In this document: in pieces, positions 16,643 through 25,327 of the stretch
How positions within the stretch are numbered: position 1 is the stretch's first letter
How the letters are laid out: each line of letters starts with the position of its first letter
Origin: Deltaproteobacteria bacterium
GTDB lineage: Bacteria; Myxococcota_A; UBA9160; UBA4427
Length of the DNA stretch: 64,000 nucleotides
Assembly: GCA_029261855.1 (NCBI GenBank)
Contig: JAJDAN010000083.1
Span: 62,001-126,000, forward strand
Direction: 5' to 3'
The notes under the pieces: generated by a model
What the model was told of the DNA's origin: nothing
Databases searched by the model: none
What the model saw: the letters and a program-made list of their open reading frames with translations, nothing else
Made by a program: the position numbers and the translations under genes

Positions 16643-17545
16643 TCAGCCGTCGATGCAGTTCTTGCCGGCCTGCTTGGCGCGGTAGAGATTGAAGTCCGCT
16701 GCCTCGATCAGCGCCGACCGATCGGAACGCTCGCGGGTGAGGTCGGCCAGGCCGATGGAGATCGTGAGGTCTTCGAGCAGCGGAGCTTCGGCGACCCGGA
16801 AGCGCGTCGTTTCCACGGCGCCGCGCAGGCGTTCGGCGAACAAGCGCGCTTGCTCGAGGGTGGTCTCGGGCAGGACCACCGCGAACTCGTCCCCGGACAT
16901 GCGCGCCAGGCACGACTCGCGCCTCACGGTCTGCCGCAGGGTCTCGCCGAGCTGCTGCAGCAGTTCGTCGCCGCCGGGGTGGCCATAGCGGTCGTTGATG
17001 CCCTTGAAGCCGTCGAGATCGAACATCACGAGGGACATGGGACGTTCGTGGCGTTCGGACCGTGCGATCTCCCGGTCGAGGAACTCTTCGAAGTAGCGTC
17101 GGTTGTGCAACCCCGTCAGTCCGTCGACGATGGTGAGGCGGTAGATCTCTTCGTGATACAGGCCTTCGACGTCCTGCCCGTCGAGGTACTTCAGGATGAG
17201 GCTGCCAATGCGGACACGCGCGCCGCTCTGGAGCGGCGCGTCGCGGCGACCCGCGATGCGCCGGTCGTCGAGCCAGGTGCCGTTGGTCGAGCCGAGGTCG
17301 CGCAGCAGGTAGCCGCCGTCGTGCGGCACGATGCGGCAGTGCTCGCGCGAGATGTCGTCGACCTCCGCGACGATGTCGCAGTTCTGACTTCGCCCGAGGG
17401 TGAGGATCTCGTCTCCGAGCGGGATGCGGCGGCCGAGCTGTGCGCCGTAGATCACGACCATGCAGGGCGACACCGAGATCTCGATGTCGTCCCGCCAGCG
17501 GACGGTGGTGGGCTGGATCGTCGCCTTGATTCGCTTGTCGGCCAT
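16643..17545 (-). CDS. FHA-GGDEF protein, probable diguanylate cyclase
   Basis: A 300-residue cytoplasmic protein. An FHA domain fills residues about 30-120 (LGRSQNCDIV, SREHCRIV, GSTNGTW), which binds phosphothreonine peptides. A GGDEF domain follows at about residues 135-295 with LTGLHNRRYFEEFL, FDLDGFKGINDRYGHPGGDELL and the signature M-S-G-D-E-F. The SGDEF variant of GGDEF is found in active cyclases; an obvious RxxD inhibitory site was not seen. It should make c-di-GMP under control of a Ser/Thr kinase signal. The ATG at 17545 begins MADKRIKATIQ. A PilZ receptor gene lies at 56.3 kb. Confidence 0.88.
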   Translation of the reverse strand: MADKRIKATIQPTTVRWRDDIEISVSPCMVVIYGAQLGRRIPLGDEILTLGRSQNCDIVAEVDDISREHCRIVPHDGGYLLRDLGSTNGTWLDDRRIAGRRDAPLQSGARVRIGSLILKYLDGQDVEGLYHEEIYRLTIVDGLTGLHNRRYFEEFLDREIARSERHERPMSLVMFDLDGFKGINDRYGHPGGDELLQQLGETLRQTVRRESCLARMSGDEFAVVLPETTLEQARLFAERLRGAVETTRFRVAEAPLLEDLTISIGLADLTRERSDRSALIEAADFNLYRAKQAGKNCIDG

Positions 17546-17588
17546 CGCTGGCCTTTGGATCGGCCTCGCGGAACCCCGACTGAAGGAC

Positions 17589-19028
17589 TCAAAACTGGAA
17601 GTAGATGAACTCCCCGCCGGCTCCCGATACCAGGATGGCCAGACCCACCAACAGGCCGAAGGCGACCGCCTCGGCGAATGCGCGTCCGGGACGCCGGGCG
17701 AACCAGGCCTGCAGGTCCCGGGCGCGGGGCCGCAGCGCTCGCTCGGCCACGTGCAGCAGCGCCGACAGTGCGACGGCAGCCGCCGCGAGCCGCGGCCAGC
17801 CCGGCAGCTCGCCGGGCACGAACAGGGCCTCGAGGTAGGCGAGGGCGGCGCTCGCGTCCGGCGCGCGGAAGAACACCAGGGTGAGACAGAAGACGTGGAA
17901 GAACAGGAAGATGGCCGGCCCGTCTGCAAGCCGGAGCGGTGCCCGGTGACCCCTCCCCCGCCGCGCGGGCCAGAGCACCAGCAGCACCCCCTGCAACACG
18001 CCCCAGACGACGAAGTGCCAGCCGGCGCCGTGCCACAGGCCGCACAGTGACATGGTGATCAGCTGGGTCGCCGCGATGGCGAGGCGTCCGGCGTGGTCCG
18101 GCACGCGCCGCAGCAGCGCGCGGCTGATCGGAATGAAGAGGTACAGGCTGAGCCAGCGCGACAGGGTCATGTGCCAGCGCTGCCAGAATTCTTGCGGGCT
18201 GCGGGACAGGTAGGGCTCGTGGAAGTTCTCGGGCAGCTCGTAACCGAGCCACAGCGCGATGCCCCGCGCCATGTCGGTGTAGCCCGAGAAGTCGAAGTAG
18301 ATCTGGAACGCGAACGCGTAGAGGCCGACCCAGTGGAAGCGCGCGTTGCCGACGCCCGCGGCACCGAAGAGCTCGTCGGCGAATGGCGCCAGCAGGAAGT
18401 CCGCCACGATCACCTTCTTGGCGATGCCGGATGCCAGCAGCCAGAAGCCCCGTCGCGTTCGCTCGGGCGTGCGCTGCATGCCGGCGGCGAGCTGGGGCAG
18501 CAGCTCGCGACCCCGCAGGATCGGCCCGGCGATGAGCTGCGGAAAGAATGCGATGTACAGCGCGTACTGCGCGAGACCCGACGGCGGTGGGCCGTCCTCC
18601 CGGTAGACGTCGACCGCGAGCGACACGATCTGGAAGCTGTAGAACGAGATGCCGAGGGGAAGCAGGATCTCTGGAACCGGCAGCTCGAGGGACAGTGTCT
18701 GCAGGGCCGGCAGCGCGCTTTCCAACAGGAAGGCGGCGTATTTGAAGTAGAGCAGCAGGCCGATCGTGAAGACGATGGACGCGGCCAGCAGCGCCCTGCG
18801 TCGGCCGCTGCCCGGCGCGGCCGCACGCATGGCCTGCAGCAGCCCGTAGTTCACCCCGATGTCGACGAGCAGCAACGGCAGGTAGGCGGGGAGCCACAGG
18901 CTGTAGAAGACGAGGGAGGCGCCGAGCAGCACCGCATTGGATATCGCACTGCCGCGACCCGACAGGAGTCGCAGCACCAGGAGCAGGGCGCCGAGGAAGA
19001 GCGCGAACTGGAAGGTGACGAACAGCAT
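17589..19028 (-). CDS. MBOAT family O-acyltransferase (AlgI/DltB-like)
   Basis: A 479-residue polytopic membrane protein with about eleven helices. It has the MBOAT landmarks: RSPQEFWQRWHMTLSRWL (H286) and the catalytic histidine region SLCGLWHGAGWHFVVWG (H333). The closest well-known types are AlgI and PatA-like proteins that acetylate exported polysaccharides using a cytoplasmic acyl donor. The upstream gene (one-base TGATG overlap) encodes a membrane-anchored SGNH-like protein, the normal AlgJ/AlgX/DltD-like partner. The pair probably O-acylates a surface glycan. Confidence 0.9.
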   Translation of the reverse strand: MLFVTFQFALFLGALLLVLRLLSGRGSAISNAVLLGASLVFYSLWLPAYLPLLLVDIGVNYGLLQAMRAAAPGSGRRRALLAASIVFTIGLLLYFKYAAFLLESALPALQTLSLELPVPEILLPLGISFYSFQIVSLAVDVYREDGPPPSGLAQYALYIAFFPQLIAGPILRGRELLPQLAAGMQRTPERTRRGFWLLASGIAKKVIVADFLLAPFADELFGAAGVGNARFHWVGLYAFAFQIYFDFSGYTDMARGIALWLGYELPENFHEPYLSRSPQEFWQRWHMTLSRWLSLYLFIPISRALLRRVPDHAGRLAIAATQLITMSLCGLWHGAGWHFVVWGVLQGVLLVLWPARRGRGHRAPLRLADGPAIFLFFHVFCLTLVFFRAPDASAALAYLEALFVPGELPGWPRLAAAAVALSALLHVAERALRPRARDLQAWFARRPGRAFAEAVAFGLLVGLAILVSGAGGEFIYFQF

Positions 19029-20218
19029 CAGTCGTCGTTCGCGTCGGCCAGCGCATCCCGAACCCGGGGCGCCAACGCATCGGCCAGGGCGGCGGGTCCG
19101 TCGAGCGCGCCGTCGTAGGCGAGATGACCCGGGGCGTCGCGGAAGGCTTCTGGCGGGAGCAGCGCATGCAGGTCCACGAAGGTGGCACCGCGGCCGCGCA
19201 CGACCGCTTCGATGCGGCCCAGGCTCTCGGAAAGTCCCGGGCCCTTCACGAGCCCCAGCTGCGCGAGATAGTCGACCTCGATGGGCTCGACGTAGACGAG
19301 CACCGGGATGCCGTCCCGGCGCAGGCGCGCGATGGTGGCGTCGAGCACCTGCAGGACCGGGTGGTCGACGTCGAGACCATCGAGGATCGCCGCGTAGTGC
19401 TCGCGCACGGACGAGGCGCGATAGTGCCGGATGTCCGGGCCGGTGAAGACCCGTTCGATCGTCGTCGCCCGCACCGCCTGGCGGAAGCGGCGTTCGGGCG
19501 TGTCGTCACCGCTGTCGTTGCGCGGCTCGTAGCGACCTCCCTGCAGCCAGGCCTCGAGTTGATCGCGAGCGCGACCCAGCTGCGCCTGCCGCAGGGTGAG
19601 CCAATACCAGGGCTCGTAGCCGCCGGCCTGGACGAGGGCCACGTAGTAGAGCAGTCGGTCGGCGGTCAGGCCCACCGCGTGCAAGGGCAGGGCGAACGCC
19701 TCGACGAGTCGCGCGGGGCCGATGCGCCCGGCAAGCTGGGGACGCGCGTACGCCCCCTGCCAGGCGTCCGAGAAGTGGTCGAGGTTGACGGCGACCACGA
19801 CTCCGGCCGGGCCCGCGTCGGCGATCTCGTCCGCCAGGAAGTAGTACTCGAACGGCCCGGACCCGGGCATGCCCAGGGACTCCACGGGGACGCCCAGGCG
19901 TTGCTGCAAGCGGTCGGGGACCCGGCGGCCCTCGGGATAGCTCACCAGACCAGAAGCGCCGAGGACGGCGACCGCGGGCCGACCCTCCTGCCTCGCGGCG
20001 GCGATCCGCGGCAGTCGCTTTGCCATCATGCGCGAGTAGTTGAACACCAGCGTAGGCCGCCCGAGGCGCGCGTCCCGCAGCCAGGCGATGCCGCCCCACA
20101 CGACGGTCCCGAGGCCGAGCCCGAAGCACGCCAGGAGCAGTCCCGCCCGCAGGGCCCGGCGCGACGCCGACTTCGCGCCTGTGCGCCCGGCGTCGGCCTG
20201 CCCGGGGTTCTCTTGCAT
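19028..20218 (-). CDS. membrane-anchored SGNH-hydrolase-like partner of the MBOAT protein
   Basis: A 396-residue protein with a single N-terminal membrane helix (about residues 23-46). The rest is periplasmic. Sequence signs of an SGNH-like fold are VAVLGASGLVSYPEG near residue 83 as the nucleophile block and a late TFVDLHALLPPEAFRDAPGHL carrying the D and H of a possible triad. The family resembles DltD/AlgJ-type proteins that finish acyl transfer in the periplasm. The stop overlaps the MBOAT start by one base, so the two should be translated together. Confidence 0.7.
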   Translation of the reverse strand: MQENPGQADAGRTGAKSASRRALRAGLLLACFGLGLGTVVWGGIAWLRDARLGRPTLVFNYSRMMAKRLPRIAAARQEGRPAVAVLGASGLVSYPEGRRVPDRLQQRLGVPVESLGMPGSGPFEYYFLADEIADAGPAGVVVAVNLDHFSDAWQGAYARPQLAGRIGPARLVEAFALPLHAVGLTADRLLYYVALVQAGGYEPWYWLTLRQAQLGRARDQLEAWLQGGRYEPRNDSGDDTPERRFRQAVRATTIERVFTGPDIRHYRASSVREHYAAILDGLDVDHPVLQVLDATIARLRRDGIPVLVYVEPIEVDYLAQLGLVKGPGLSESLGRIEAVVRGRGATFVDLHALLPPEAFRDAPGHLAYDGALDGPAALADALAPRVRDALADANDD

Positions 20219-20338
20219 GGCCCGACTCTGCCGCAGATTCCACCCCTTGGCGCGGGGATTGCGCGTTCAATCTCGGCGTCGGGTCCGCCGATGAGTCGGA
20301 AGGACCCGTTCCGTGTGCACGTCCGTGGAGGACACCCG

Positions 20339-21037
20339 ATGTCGACCCCGCAACCGCCGTCACCCATGCGTACCCTGCTCGGACTCAAGGAGCCCGGCAA
20401 GAAGGGCCACATCGTGGTCTGGGACACCGCCGAGATCTCGCTCGGACGCTCGCCGGAAAACGACATCGTGATCGAAGACTCCGACGCGTCGCGCAATCAC
20501 GTCCTCTTCATCCGCACCGCACAGGGGCATCAGGTGCAGGATCTCGGCACCTCGAACGGGACCCAGCTGAACGACTCGCGCCTGACGGAAACCCATCTGC
20601 TCGAGAACAAGGACATCGTGAAGGTCGGCGAAGTCCAGATCACCTTCATCCAGACCCGCAAGGACCCGAGCGCGCTCGGACTCGAGGTCAGCTACGCGTC
20701 GTCACTCAAGGGCTTCACCAACCCGGCCGCGGGCATCGATCCCGGCGCGACCACCCTGGGCCTGGCGGACCCTGTCTCCGGCGAGTTCGACGTGGGCGCT
20801 GTGGGTGACTACGGACTCGCCGCCGACGGCAGCGCCGTGCCGCCGGAAACCCGGGACCTGGATCTCGAATTCAACGACTTCGTTCCCGGGCAGAGCCTGC
20901 CCTCGGCCGAGGATGGCTGCATGTCGGTGACTCTCGAGCTGGAGGGTCTGTCGAAGGACCTTGCCAGCGCTTTGCACGGCATGCTCGGCAAGGTCATCGA
21001 GCTGCCGGCTCTGCGCATCCGCATCAAGTCCGACTGA
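20339..21037 (+). CDS. FHA domain protein
   Basis: A 232-residue cytoplasmic protein. An FHA domain covers residues about 22-105 (ISLGRSPENDIVI, SRNHVLFI, DLGTSNGTQLND), with the Arg, Ser and Asn positions needed for phosphothreonine binding. The C-terminal half is acidic and low in complexity, ending with a predicted helix. GGAGG sits about 10 bases before the ATG at 20339. It is divergent from the acyltransferase pair and next to a TMEM220 gene. The partner kinase is not in the window. Confidence 0.88.
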   Translation: MSTPQPPSPMRTLLGLKEPGKKGHIVVWDTAEISLGRSPENDIVIEDSDASRNHVLFIRTAQGHQVQDLGTSNGTQLNDSRLTETHLLENKDIVKVGEVQITFIQTRKDPSALGLEVSYASSLKGFTNPAAGIDPGATTLGLADPVSGEFDVGAVGDYGLAADGSAVPPETRDLDLEFNDFVPGQSLPSAEDGCMSVTLELEGLSKDLASALHGMLGKVIELPALRIRIKSD

Positions 21038-21043
21038 GCGCGG

Positions 21044-21049
21044 TATCTT
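21044..21049 (+). promoter_or_regulatory. candidate -10 box (TATCTT) of a leaderless promoter
   Basis: TATCTT ends 7 bases before the ATG at 21057 in the 19-base gap after the FHA gene. No ribosome site is visible. Confidence 0.4.
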
Positions 21050-21056
21050 CGCGGGC

Positions 21057-21437
21057 ATGTTCTTGCGCGTCCTGTCCGGAGCGTTCGCGCTTCTCTTTCT
21101 GTTCGGTGCCGCCGTGCAGTGGAACGACCCGGATCCCCTGCGCTGGATGGCCGCCTACGCGGCCGCCGCGGCGGTGAGCGCATCGGCGGCCCTGGGTCGG
21201 CTGCAGCTCGCGCCGACCGCCATCGTCCTGGCCGTCTTGACGGGCTGGCTCGCGCTGTGGTCACCGGCCCTCGCGGACAGCTCACTCGATGCGATGCAGT
21301 CGTTCGGGATGTCGGGCGCGGCACGGGAAGAAGAGGTGCGCGAAGCCTGGGGACTGCTGCTGCTCGTCTTCTGGATGGGTGTGCTGTTCGGCGCGGCCTT
21401 GCGCGGCAGACGCACCGCCGCAGAAGCCAGCCGGTAG
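21057..21437 (+). CDS. TMEM220 family membrane protein
   Basis: A 126-residue protein with four hydrophobic segments. The signature AAVQWNDPDPLRWMAAY after the first helix is characteristic of the TMEM220 family, found in bacteria and animals and of unknown function. The start gives MFLRVLSGAFALLFLFG directly as the first helix. A TATCTT box lies 7 bases upstream. Confidence 0.85.
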   Translation: MFLRVLSGAFALLFLFGAAVQWNDPDPLRWMAAYAAAAAVSASAALGRLQLAPTAIVLAVLTGWLALWSPALADSSLDAMQSFGMSGAAREEEVREAWGLLLLVFWMGVLFGAALRGRRTAAEASR

Positions 21438-21454
21438 CGGGTGCTCCGGGCCGG

Positions 21455-22078
21455 TCAGCCCGGGGGCTGGACGCTCGGACGCTTGCCGAAGTCCTCGCGC
21501 CAACGCGCGACGTTCTCGAAGCCGGCGTCGGTCTCGAGACCGAAGAATCCCATGAAGTTGAGCGGCGCCCACAGCGTGCAGTCGGCGATCGTCACGCGAT
21601 CGCCCGCCACGAAGGGCCTGTTCGCAAGCAGGCCGTCGAGCCAACCCAGCGTGCGCTTCACGGCTGCCATGGAATCCGCTGCGACCGCGGGGTTCGCGGG
21701 CAGGCCCAGGGGAGAGTTGGTGGCGTGCACGGCGCGACCGCCGGCCATCAACACGCCCGTATCCACCACGCGTTCGAGGCTTCGCACCCGGGCGCGTTCC
21801 TCGGGCGTAGACCCGATCAGCACCGGCTCGGGATGCAGCTCTTCCAGGTACTCGATGATCGGCAGCGACTCGGTGACGAAGCTCCCGTCGTCCAGCTCGA
21901 GCACGGGCAGCTTGCCCTGGGGATTGCGCGCCAGGTGTTCCGCGCTCTTGTGCTCGCCCTCGCGCAGGTTCACCGCCACGAGCTCGAGCCCGGGCTCGCA
22001 GCCGCCGCTGCGCTTCTCGCCGAGGTAGACCAGCACCTTCGTCGGGTTCGGCGCGATGGGGAAGTAGTAGAGCTTCAT
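21455..22078 (-). CDS. glutathione S-transferase family protein
   Basis: A 207-residue protein. The N-terminal thioredoxin-like domain has MKLYYFPIAPNPTKVLVYLG and the glutathione-binding segment GKLPVLELDDGSFVTESLPI with the cis-Pro and the E-S pair. The C-terminal all-helical domain carries FVAGDRVTIADCTLWAPLNF, the N-capping/hydrophobic staple motif of GSTs. The catalytic residue cannot be placed with certainty. On the minus strand AGGAG precedes the ATG and a TATCGT box lies about 25 bases further up, so this gene has a normal short leader. Confidence 0.88.
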   Translation of the reverse strand: MKLYYFPIAPNPTKVLVYLGEKRSGGCEPGLELVAVNLREGEHKSAEHLARNPQGKLPVLELDDGSFVTESLPIIEYLEELHPEPVLIGSTPEERARVRSLERVVDTGVLMAGGRAVHATNSPLGLPANPAVAADSMAAVKRTLGWLDGLLANRPFVAGDRVTIADCTLWAPLNFMGFFGLETDAGFENVARWREDFGKRPSVQPPG

Positions 22079-22185
22079 CCATGGACTCCTGTTGCAGGCC
22101 GCCGACACGATAGAGCGCCGGTGGGCGAACACCATCCACCCGGGATGCGTCACCCCGGAGAGCGGCGGGTCGCGCGGGGGCCTGC

Positions 22186-22191
22186 TAGAAC
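22186..22191 (+). promoter_or_regulatory. candidate -10 box (TAGAAC) of a leaderless promoter
   Basis: TAGAAC ends 7 bases before the ATG at 22199; the final base deviates from TANNNT. No Shine-Dalgarno sequence. Confidence 0.3.
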
Positions 22192-22198
22192 GCAACCC

Positions 22199-23140
22199 AT
22201 GTCGGACTCTTCCTTCGTCGGCCGCGCCCGGCGTCGGTTGCGTCTGGAAGTCGAGCGCGCCTCCGGACGCCTGCTGGACGCGCGCCGCCGGCGCCACAAC
22301 GCCGGCCGGTCGTTTCAGCCCATCTTCGTCGCGGGCGCCATCGGGAGCGGCACCAGCCTGCTGGCCGCAAGTCTCGGCCAGCGGCTCCGCGTTGCGGGCG
22401 TGGCCCTCGAGAGTGCGCGCGAAGTCGCGCGCGATTCGTGCCTGTGGATCGACCGGGTGAATCACTTCCCGTCCATCCGTGCGTACGAGGATCGGCTGTC
22501 CCCCGGCCCCGACTGGTCGCTCGTCGAGGCGCGCGAAGACCTGCAGCAGCTGTACCGCGCCAAGGCTCTGGACCCGACCCGGGACTTCATCGTCGACAAG
22601 GGGCCGAACACCAATCTGGTCCGCGCGGGCTTTCTCGCCGAGGCGTTTCCGGGCAGCCCCTTCGTGCTGGTCTTCCGCGACCCGGTGGCCAACATCGAAG
22701 GCTTCCGGCGCAAGTGGCTGACCTTTCACGACGACGCCCTGGCGGAAAACGTGCGCTTCTGGCTGGCCGTGCACGAACGGTTCCTCGACCAGACGGCCGC
22801 GTTTCCGGGCCGACTCGTGACCGTCGAGTACGAAGCGCTGGTGGCGGACTACGAGGCCTCACTCGCGCGCCTGGCCGATCGCCTCGGCGTGCCGCTGGCT
22901 CCCGAGGCGCGGCCCGTGGCCGCGCGCGCCCAGGGAGACGGGCGCGGGCTGCGCGGCGTCGAGTCCGGTCACATCCGCGTCGACCGGGACGCCAACGCGC
23001 GTTCCTGGTCGAGCCTGCAGGCGACCCTCGACCCCCGGCAGATCGACGAGATCCGGAACGCCGTCGCACCGATGCATCGCAGGCTGCAGGACCTCGCGCG
23101 CGCATCGGGCTTCGCCGCCGACGCGGGTGGCCCGACGTGA
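22199..23140 (+). CDS. sulfotransferase family protein
   Basis: A 313-residue protein with the 5'-phosphosulfate loop IFVAGAIGSGTSLLAASL near residue 45 and a later 3'-phosphate block FVLVFRDPVANIEGFRRKW. KGPNTNLV between them is a typical nearby segment. The acceptor is unknown; membrane-lipid or glycan sulfation is possible. The stop overlaps the GTG of the next gene (GTGA). That gene in turn overlaps the DUF420 gene ahead of the cytochrome oxidase operon, so the three form one transcription unit. Confidence 0.8.
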   Translation: MSDSSFVGRARRRLRLEVERASGRLLDARRRRHNAGRSFQPIFVAGAIGSGTSLLAASLGQRLRVAGVALESAREVARDSCLWIDRVNHFPSIRAYEDRLSPGPDWSLVEAREDLQQLYRAKALDPTRDFIVDKGPNTNLVRAGFLAEAFPGSPFVLVFRDPVANIEGFRRKWLTFHDDALAENVRFWLAVHERFLDQTAAFPGRLVTVEYEALVADYEASLARLADRLGVPLAPEARPVAARAQGDGRGLRGVESGHIRVDRDANARSWSSLQATLDPRQIDEIRNAVAPMHRRLQDLARASGFAADAGGPT

Positions 23141-23985
23141 AGACCGCCGTTCTGCGCTGTCCGTCGGTCGTCGCATTGATCGTCGCGGTCGCTGCCTCGA
23201 GTCTCGCGTGCGACGGAGCGTCGAGCCCCGGCGAAGGCCGCGATCGCTATGCGGCGCGCTACCGGGCGGGTCAGGCCGAGTGGGTGCTCGAATCGAGTCT
23301 GCCGAAGGCGCCCCAGAAGAAGCCGCCGATGGTCATCTACGAGGTCAGCGAGTACCCGCCCGGGTCGTGGCCTACGCCCCCTCAGGCGCAGGCCGCCCAG
23401 GACCTCGTCGAACGCTGCTTCGAGGCCGCCAGGCGCCATCGTTGGTTCCAGTTCAAGAACGGCCTCGACCAGGGCTACGAGAAGCTCTTCGCCGACAAGC
23501 GCCATTACGTGAAGCCGGAGTACGTCTTCGACGACATCGTGCTCGACTGCGACCGACCCGAGTTCCTCATGTACTACGACACACCGAAGGGCAAAGGGCT
23601 CGCGGGCCTGATGTTCTACATGGACGATCCGACCGGGTGGGGTCCCCAGATCGGCGGGCCGCTCACGATCTGGCACTACCACGTGTGGGCGCCGATCCAG
23701 TGCATGCAGCGCAAGCTGCTGCTGGTGGGGACTGCCGGCGACGATGACCGCTGCGGGGCGGGCGTCCCCATGCACCGCAGCCCGGAAATGATCCACGTAT
23801 GGTTCATCGACCGGCCGAAGGGTCCCTTTTCGAGCAGCATGTACCTTCCCGACGACGAGCTCGAGCTGCTCGCCCAGCCGCGTCGCGCGCCACCCGTGAA
23901 GTGCGCGGAGGCGCTGGGAACGCAAGCGCCCGGAACCCTCGCAGAAGGCGCCGACCCGTGGATCTGCACTTCCTCCCCGCAGTAA
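23137..23985 (+). CDS. lipoprotein of unknown function
   Basis: A 282-residue protein starting with GTG at 23137 inside the stop of the sulfotransferase gene. The signal peptide ends with SSLAC|DG, a lipobox. The mature protein has several aromatic and His-containing segments (GGPLTIWHYHVWAPIQC, MHRSPEMIHVWFIDRPKGPF) and a few cysteines, reminiscent of a metal- or haem-side periplasmic domain. No family is recognised. Its last 28 bases overlap the DUF420 gene. Given the neighbours it may serve oxidase assembly, but that is speculative. Confidence 0.65.
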   Translation: MKTAVLRCPSVVALIVAVAASSLACDGASSPGEGRDRYAARYRAGQAEWVLESSLPKAPQKKPPMVIYEVSEYPPGSWPTPPQAQAAQDLVERCFEAARRHRWFQFKNGLDQGYEKLFADKRHYVKPEYVFDDIVLDCDRPEFLMYYDTPKGKGLAGLMFYMDDPTGWGPQIGGPLTIWHYHVWAPIQCMQRKLLLVGTAGDDDRCGAGVPMHRSPEMIHVWFIDRPKGPFSSSMYLPDDELELLAQPRRAPPVKCAEALGTQAPGTLAEGADPWICTSSPQ

Positions 23986-24389
23986 ACGCCGGACTGAACG
24001 CGGTTTCGACGGCCCTCCTTCTCGTGGGACGGCGTTTGGCCCGACAGGGGCGCATCGCCGCACACAAGCGGGTGATGCTGTCTGCGTTCGGCGTCTCGGC
24101 GCTGTTTCTGGTCTGCTACGTGGCCCACAAGGCGTCGAAGGACTTCGAGAACACGACCTTCAACGCCGCGGGTGTCGCCAAGGGCGCGTATCTCGTCGTG
24201 CTCTTCACGCATGTGGTGCTGGCCGCGGCGGTGCCCGTGCTGGCGCTGCTGGTGATTCGTCTCGGACTGCGCGACGAGCGGGAGCGGCACCGACGTCTCG
24301 CGCGCATCGCCTGGCCGATCTGGATGTACGTGTCCGTTACGGGCGTGGGGATCTATTTCCTTCTCTACCACCTGAACCCGGGCGCGTGA
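23958..24389 (+). CDS. DUF420 family membrane protein, cytochrome-oxidase-linked
   Basis: A 143-residue protein with four membrane helices, starting with GTG at 23958. The sequence LPAVNAGLNAVSTALLLVGR, HKRVMLSAFGVSALFLVCY and FLLYHLNP agrees with DUF420, whose members (for example CtaM-type proteins) assist haem-copper oxidase maturation. It lies 238 bases before the oxidase operon and overlaps the lipoprotein gene, which fits an assembly role. Confidence 0.82.
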   Translation: MDLHFLPAVNAGLNAVSTALLLVGRRLARQGRIAAHKRVMLSAFGVSALFLVCYVAHKASKDFENTTFNAAGVAKGAYLVVLFTHVVLAAAVPVLALLVIRLGLRDERERHRRLARIAWPIWMYVSVTGVGIYFLLYHLNPGA

Positions 24390-24515
24390 CTGCGGCGATG
24401 GGGGCTTCGTGCAACGATTCGCTGCGCGCTGTGAAATCGGCGGCTCGCTGCCCGTTTCGCAGGAACGCCCGTATCCTGGCTTGCCAGAGGCGTTTTCCCC
24501 ATTGAGGAAGCCCCG

Positions 24516-24592
24516 GGGATTGGCTAATCCCTCCCGCGGTCGGAACGTTGCGATTCCGCCCACTTCCGTCCGCTCGTCCAGCTCCGGACGGA
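24516..24592 (+). promoter_or_regulatory. leader of the cytochrome oxidase operon with two inverted repeats
   Basis: The 238-base gap before the cytochrome c gene contains GGGATT-GGCT-AATCCC (24516-24531). It also contains a perfect 8-base stem TCCGTCCG/CGGACGGA (24565-24572 and 24585-24592) with a 12-base loop, ending 35 bases before the ATG. The first may be an operator and the second would form a hairpin in the mRNA leader. No good -35/-10 pair was found. Confidence 0.35.
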
Positions 24593-24627
24593 GTCCTCAC
24601 CGAATCTCGGAGCAGCAGGGATCATCG

Positions 24628-25308
24628 ATGGCATTGAGAACGAAGCTTGCGGCCTTCCTCGCCGCGCTCGTCGCGAATCTCAGCTTCGCTGCGATCGCAG
24701 TCGCAGAACAGGGAGTCCCGGACCTCGAGAACGGCGCCGAGCTGTTCCAGCTGTGTGCCCAGTGCCACGGTGAAGACGGGAGCGGCAACAAGCTGTTCCT
24801 GGCGCCGGCGATCGCCGGTCTCGACGACTGGTACGTCGAGATGCAGCTGAACGAGTTCCGCACCGGACTTCGCGGCCTCCATTTCGACGACATCGCCGGC
24901 ATGCGCATGCGCCCGATGTCCATCACGCTGCGGACCGATGCGGACATCAAGGACGTCACGGCCTACGTCGCCCAGCTGCCCAAGACGATTCCGGCCAAGA
25001 CCCTCGACGGCAACGCCGATGCCGGCAAGGCGCTCTACACCCTGTGCGGCGCCTGCCATGGTCCGACGGCACAGGGCATCGCCGCCATGAAGGCTCCGGC
25101 GCTTTCGAATCTCAACGACTGGTACCTGGTCGAGCAGCTGACCAAGTTCAAGATGGGCATCCGCGGGACCCGCCCGGGAGATCCCTACGGGGTCCTGATG
25201 GGGCCGAGCAGTCCCATGGCAGTGACCCTCAAGACCGATCAGTCGGTGCGAGACGTGGTCGCGTACATCGTGACCCTCGCGCCTTCCTCTGACCAACCGA
25301 CGAACTGA
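24628..25308 (+). CDS. exported dihaem cytochrome c
   Basis: A 226-residue protein with a signal peptide (cleavage near AVA|EQG). Two cytochrome c domains follow, with haem sites C43-AQ-C46-H47 and C140-GA-C143-H144. Methionines in RMRPMSITL and MGPSSPMAVTL are likely axial ligands in each half. The two halves are similar, as in cytochrome c4/c553-type electron carriers. As first gene of the oxidase cluster it should pass electrons to the CuA centre of subunit II. The operon continues with a 34-residue peptide gene 19 bases downstream. Confidence 0.92.
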   Translation: MALRTKLAAFLAALVANLSFAAIAVAEQGVPDLENGAELFQLCAQCHGEDGSGNKLFLAPAIAGLDDWYVEMQLNEFRTGLRGLHFDDIAGMRMRPMSITLRTDADIKDVTAYVAQLPKTIPAKTLDGNADAGKALYTLCGACHGPTAQGIAAMKAPALSNLNDWYLVEQLTKFKMGIRGTRPGDPYGVLMGPSSPMAVTLKTDQSVRDVVAYIVTLAPSSDQPTN

Positions 25309-25327
25309 CGAACCGGGAGCAGAGAAA

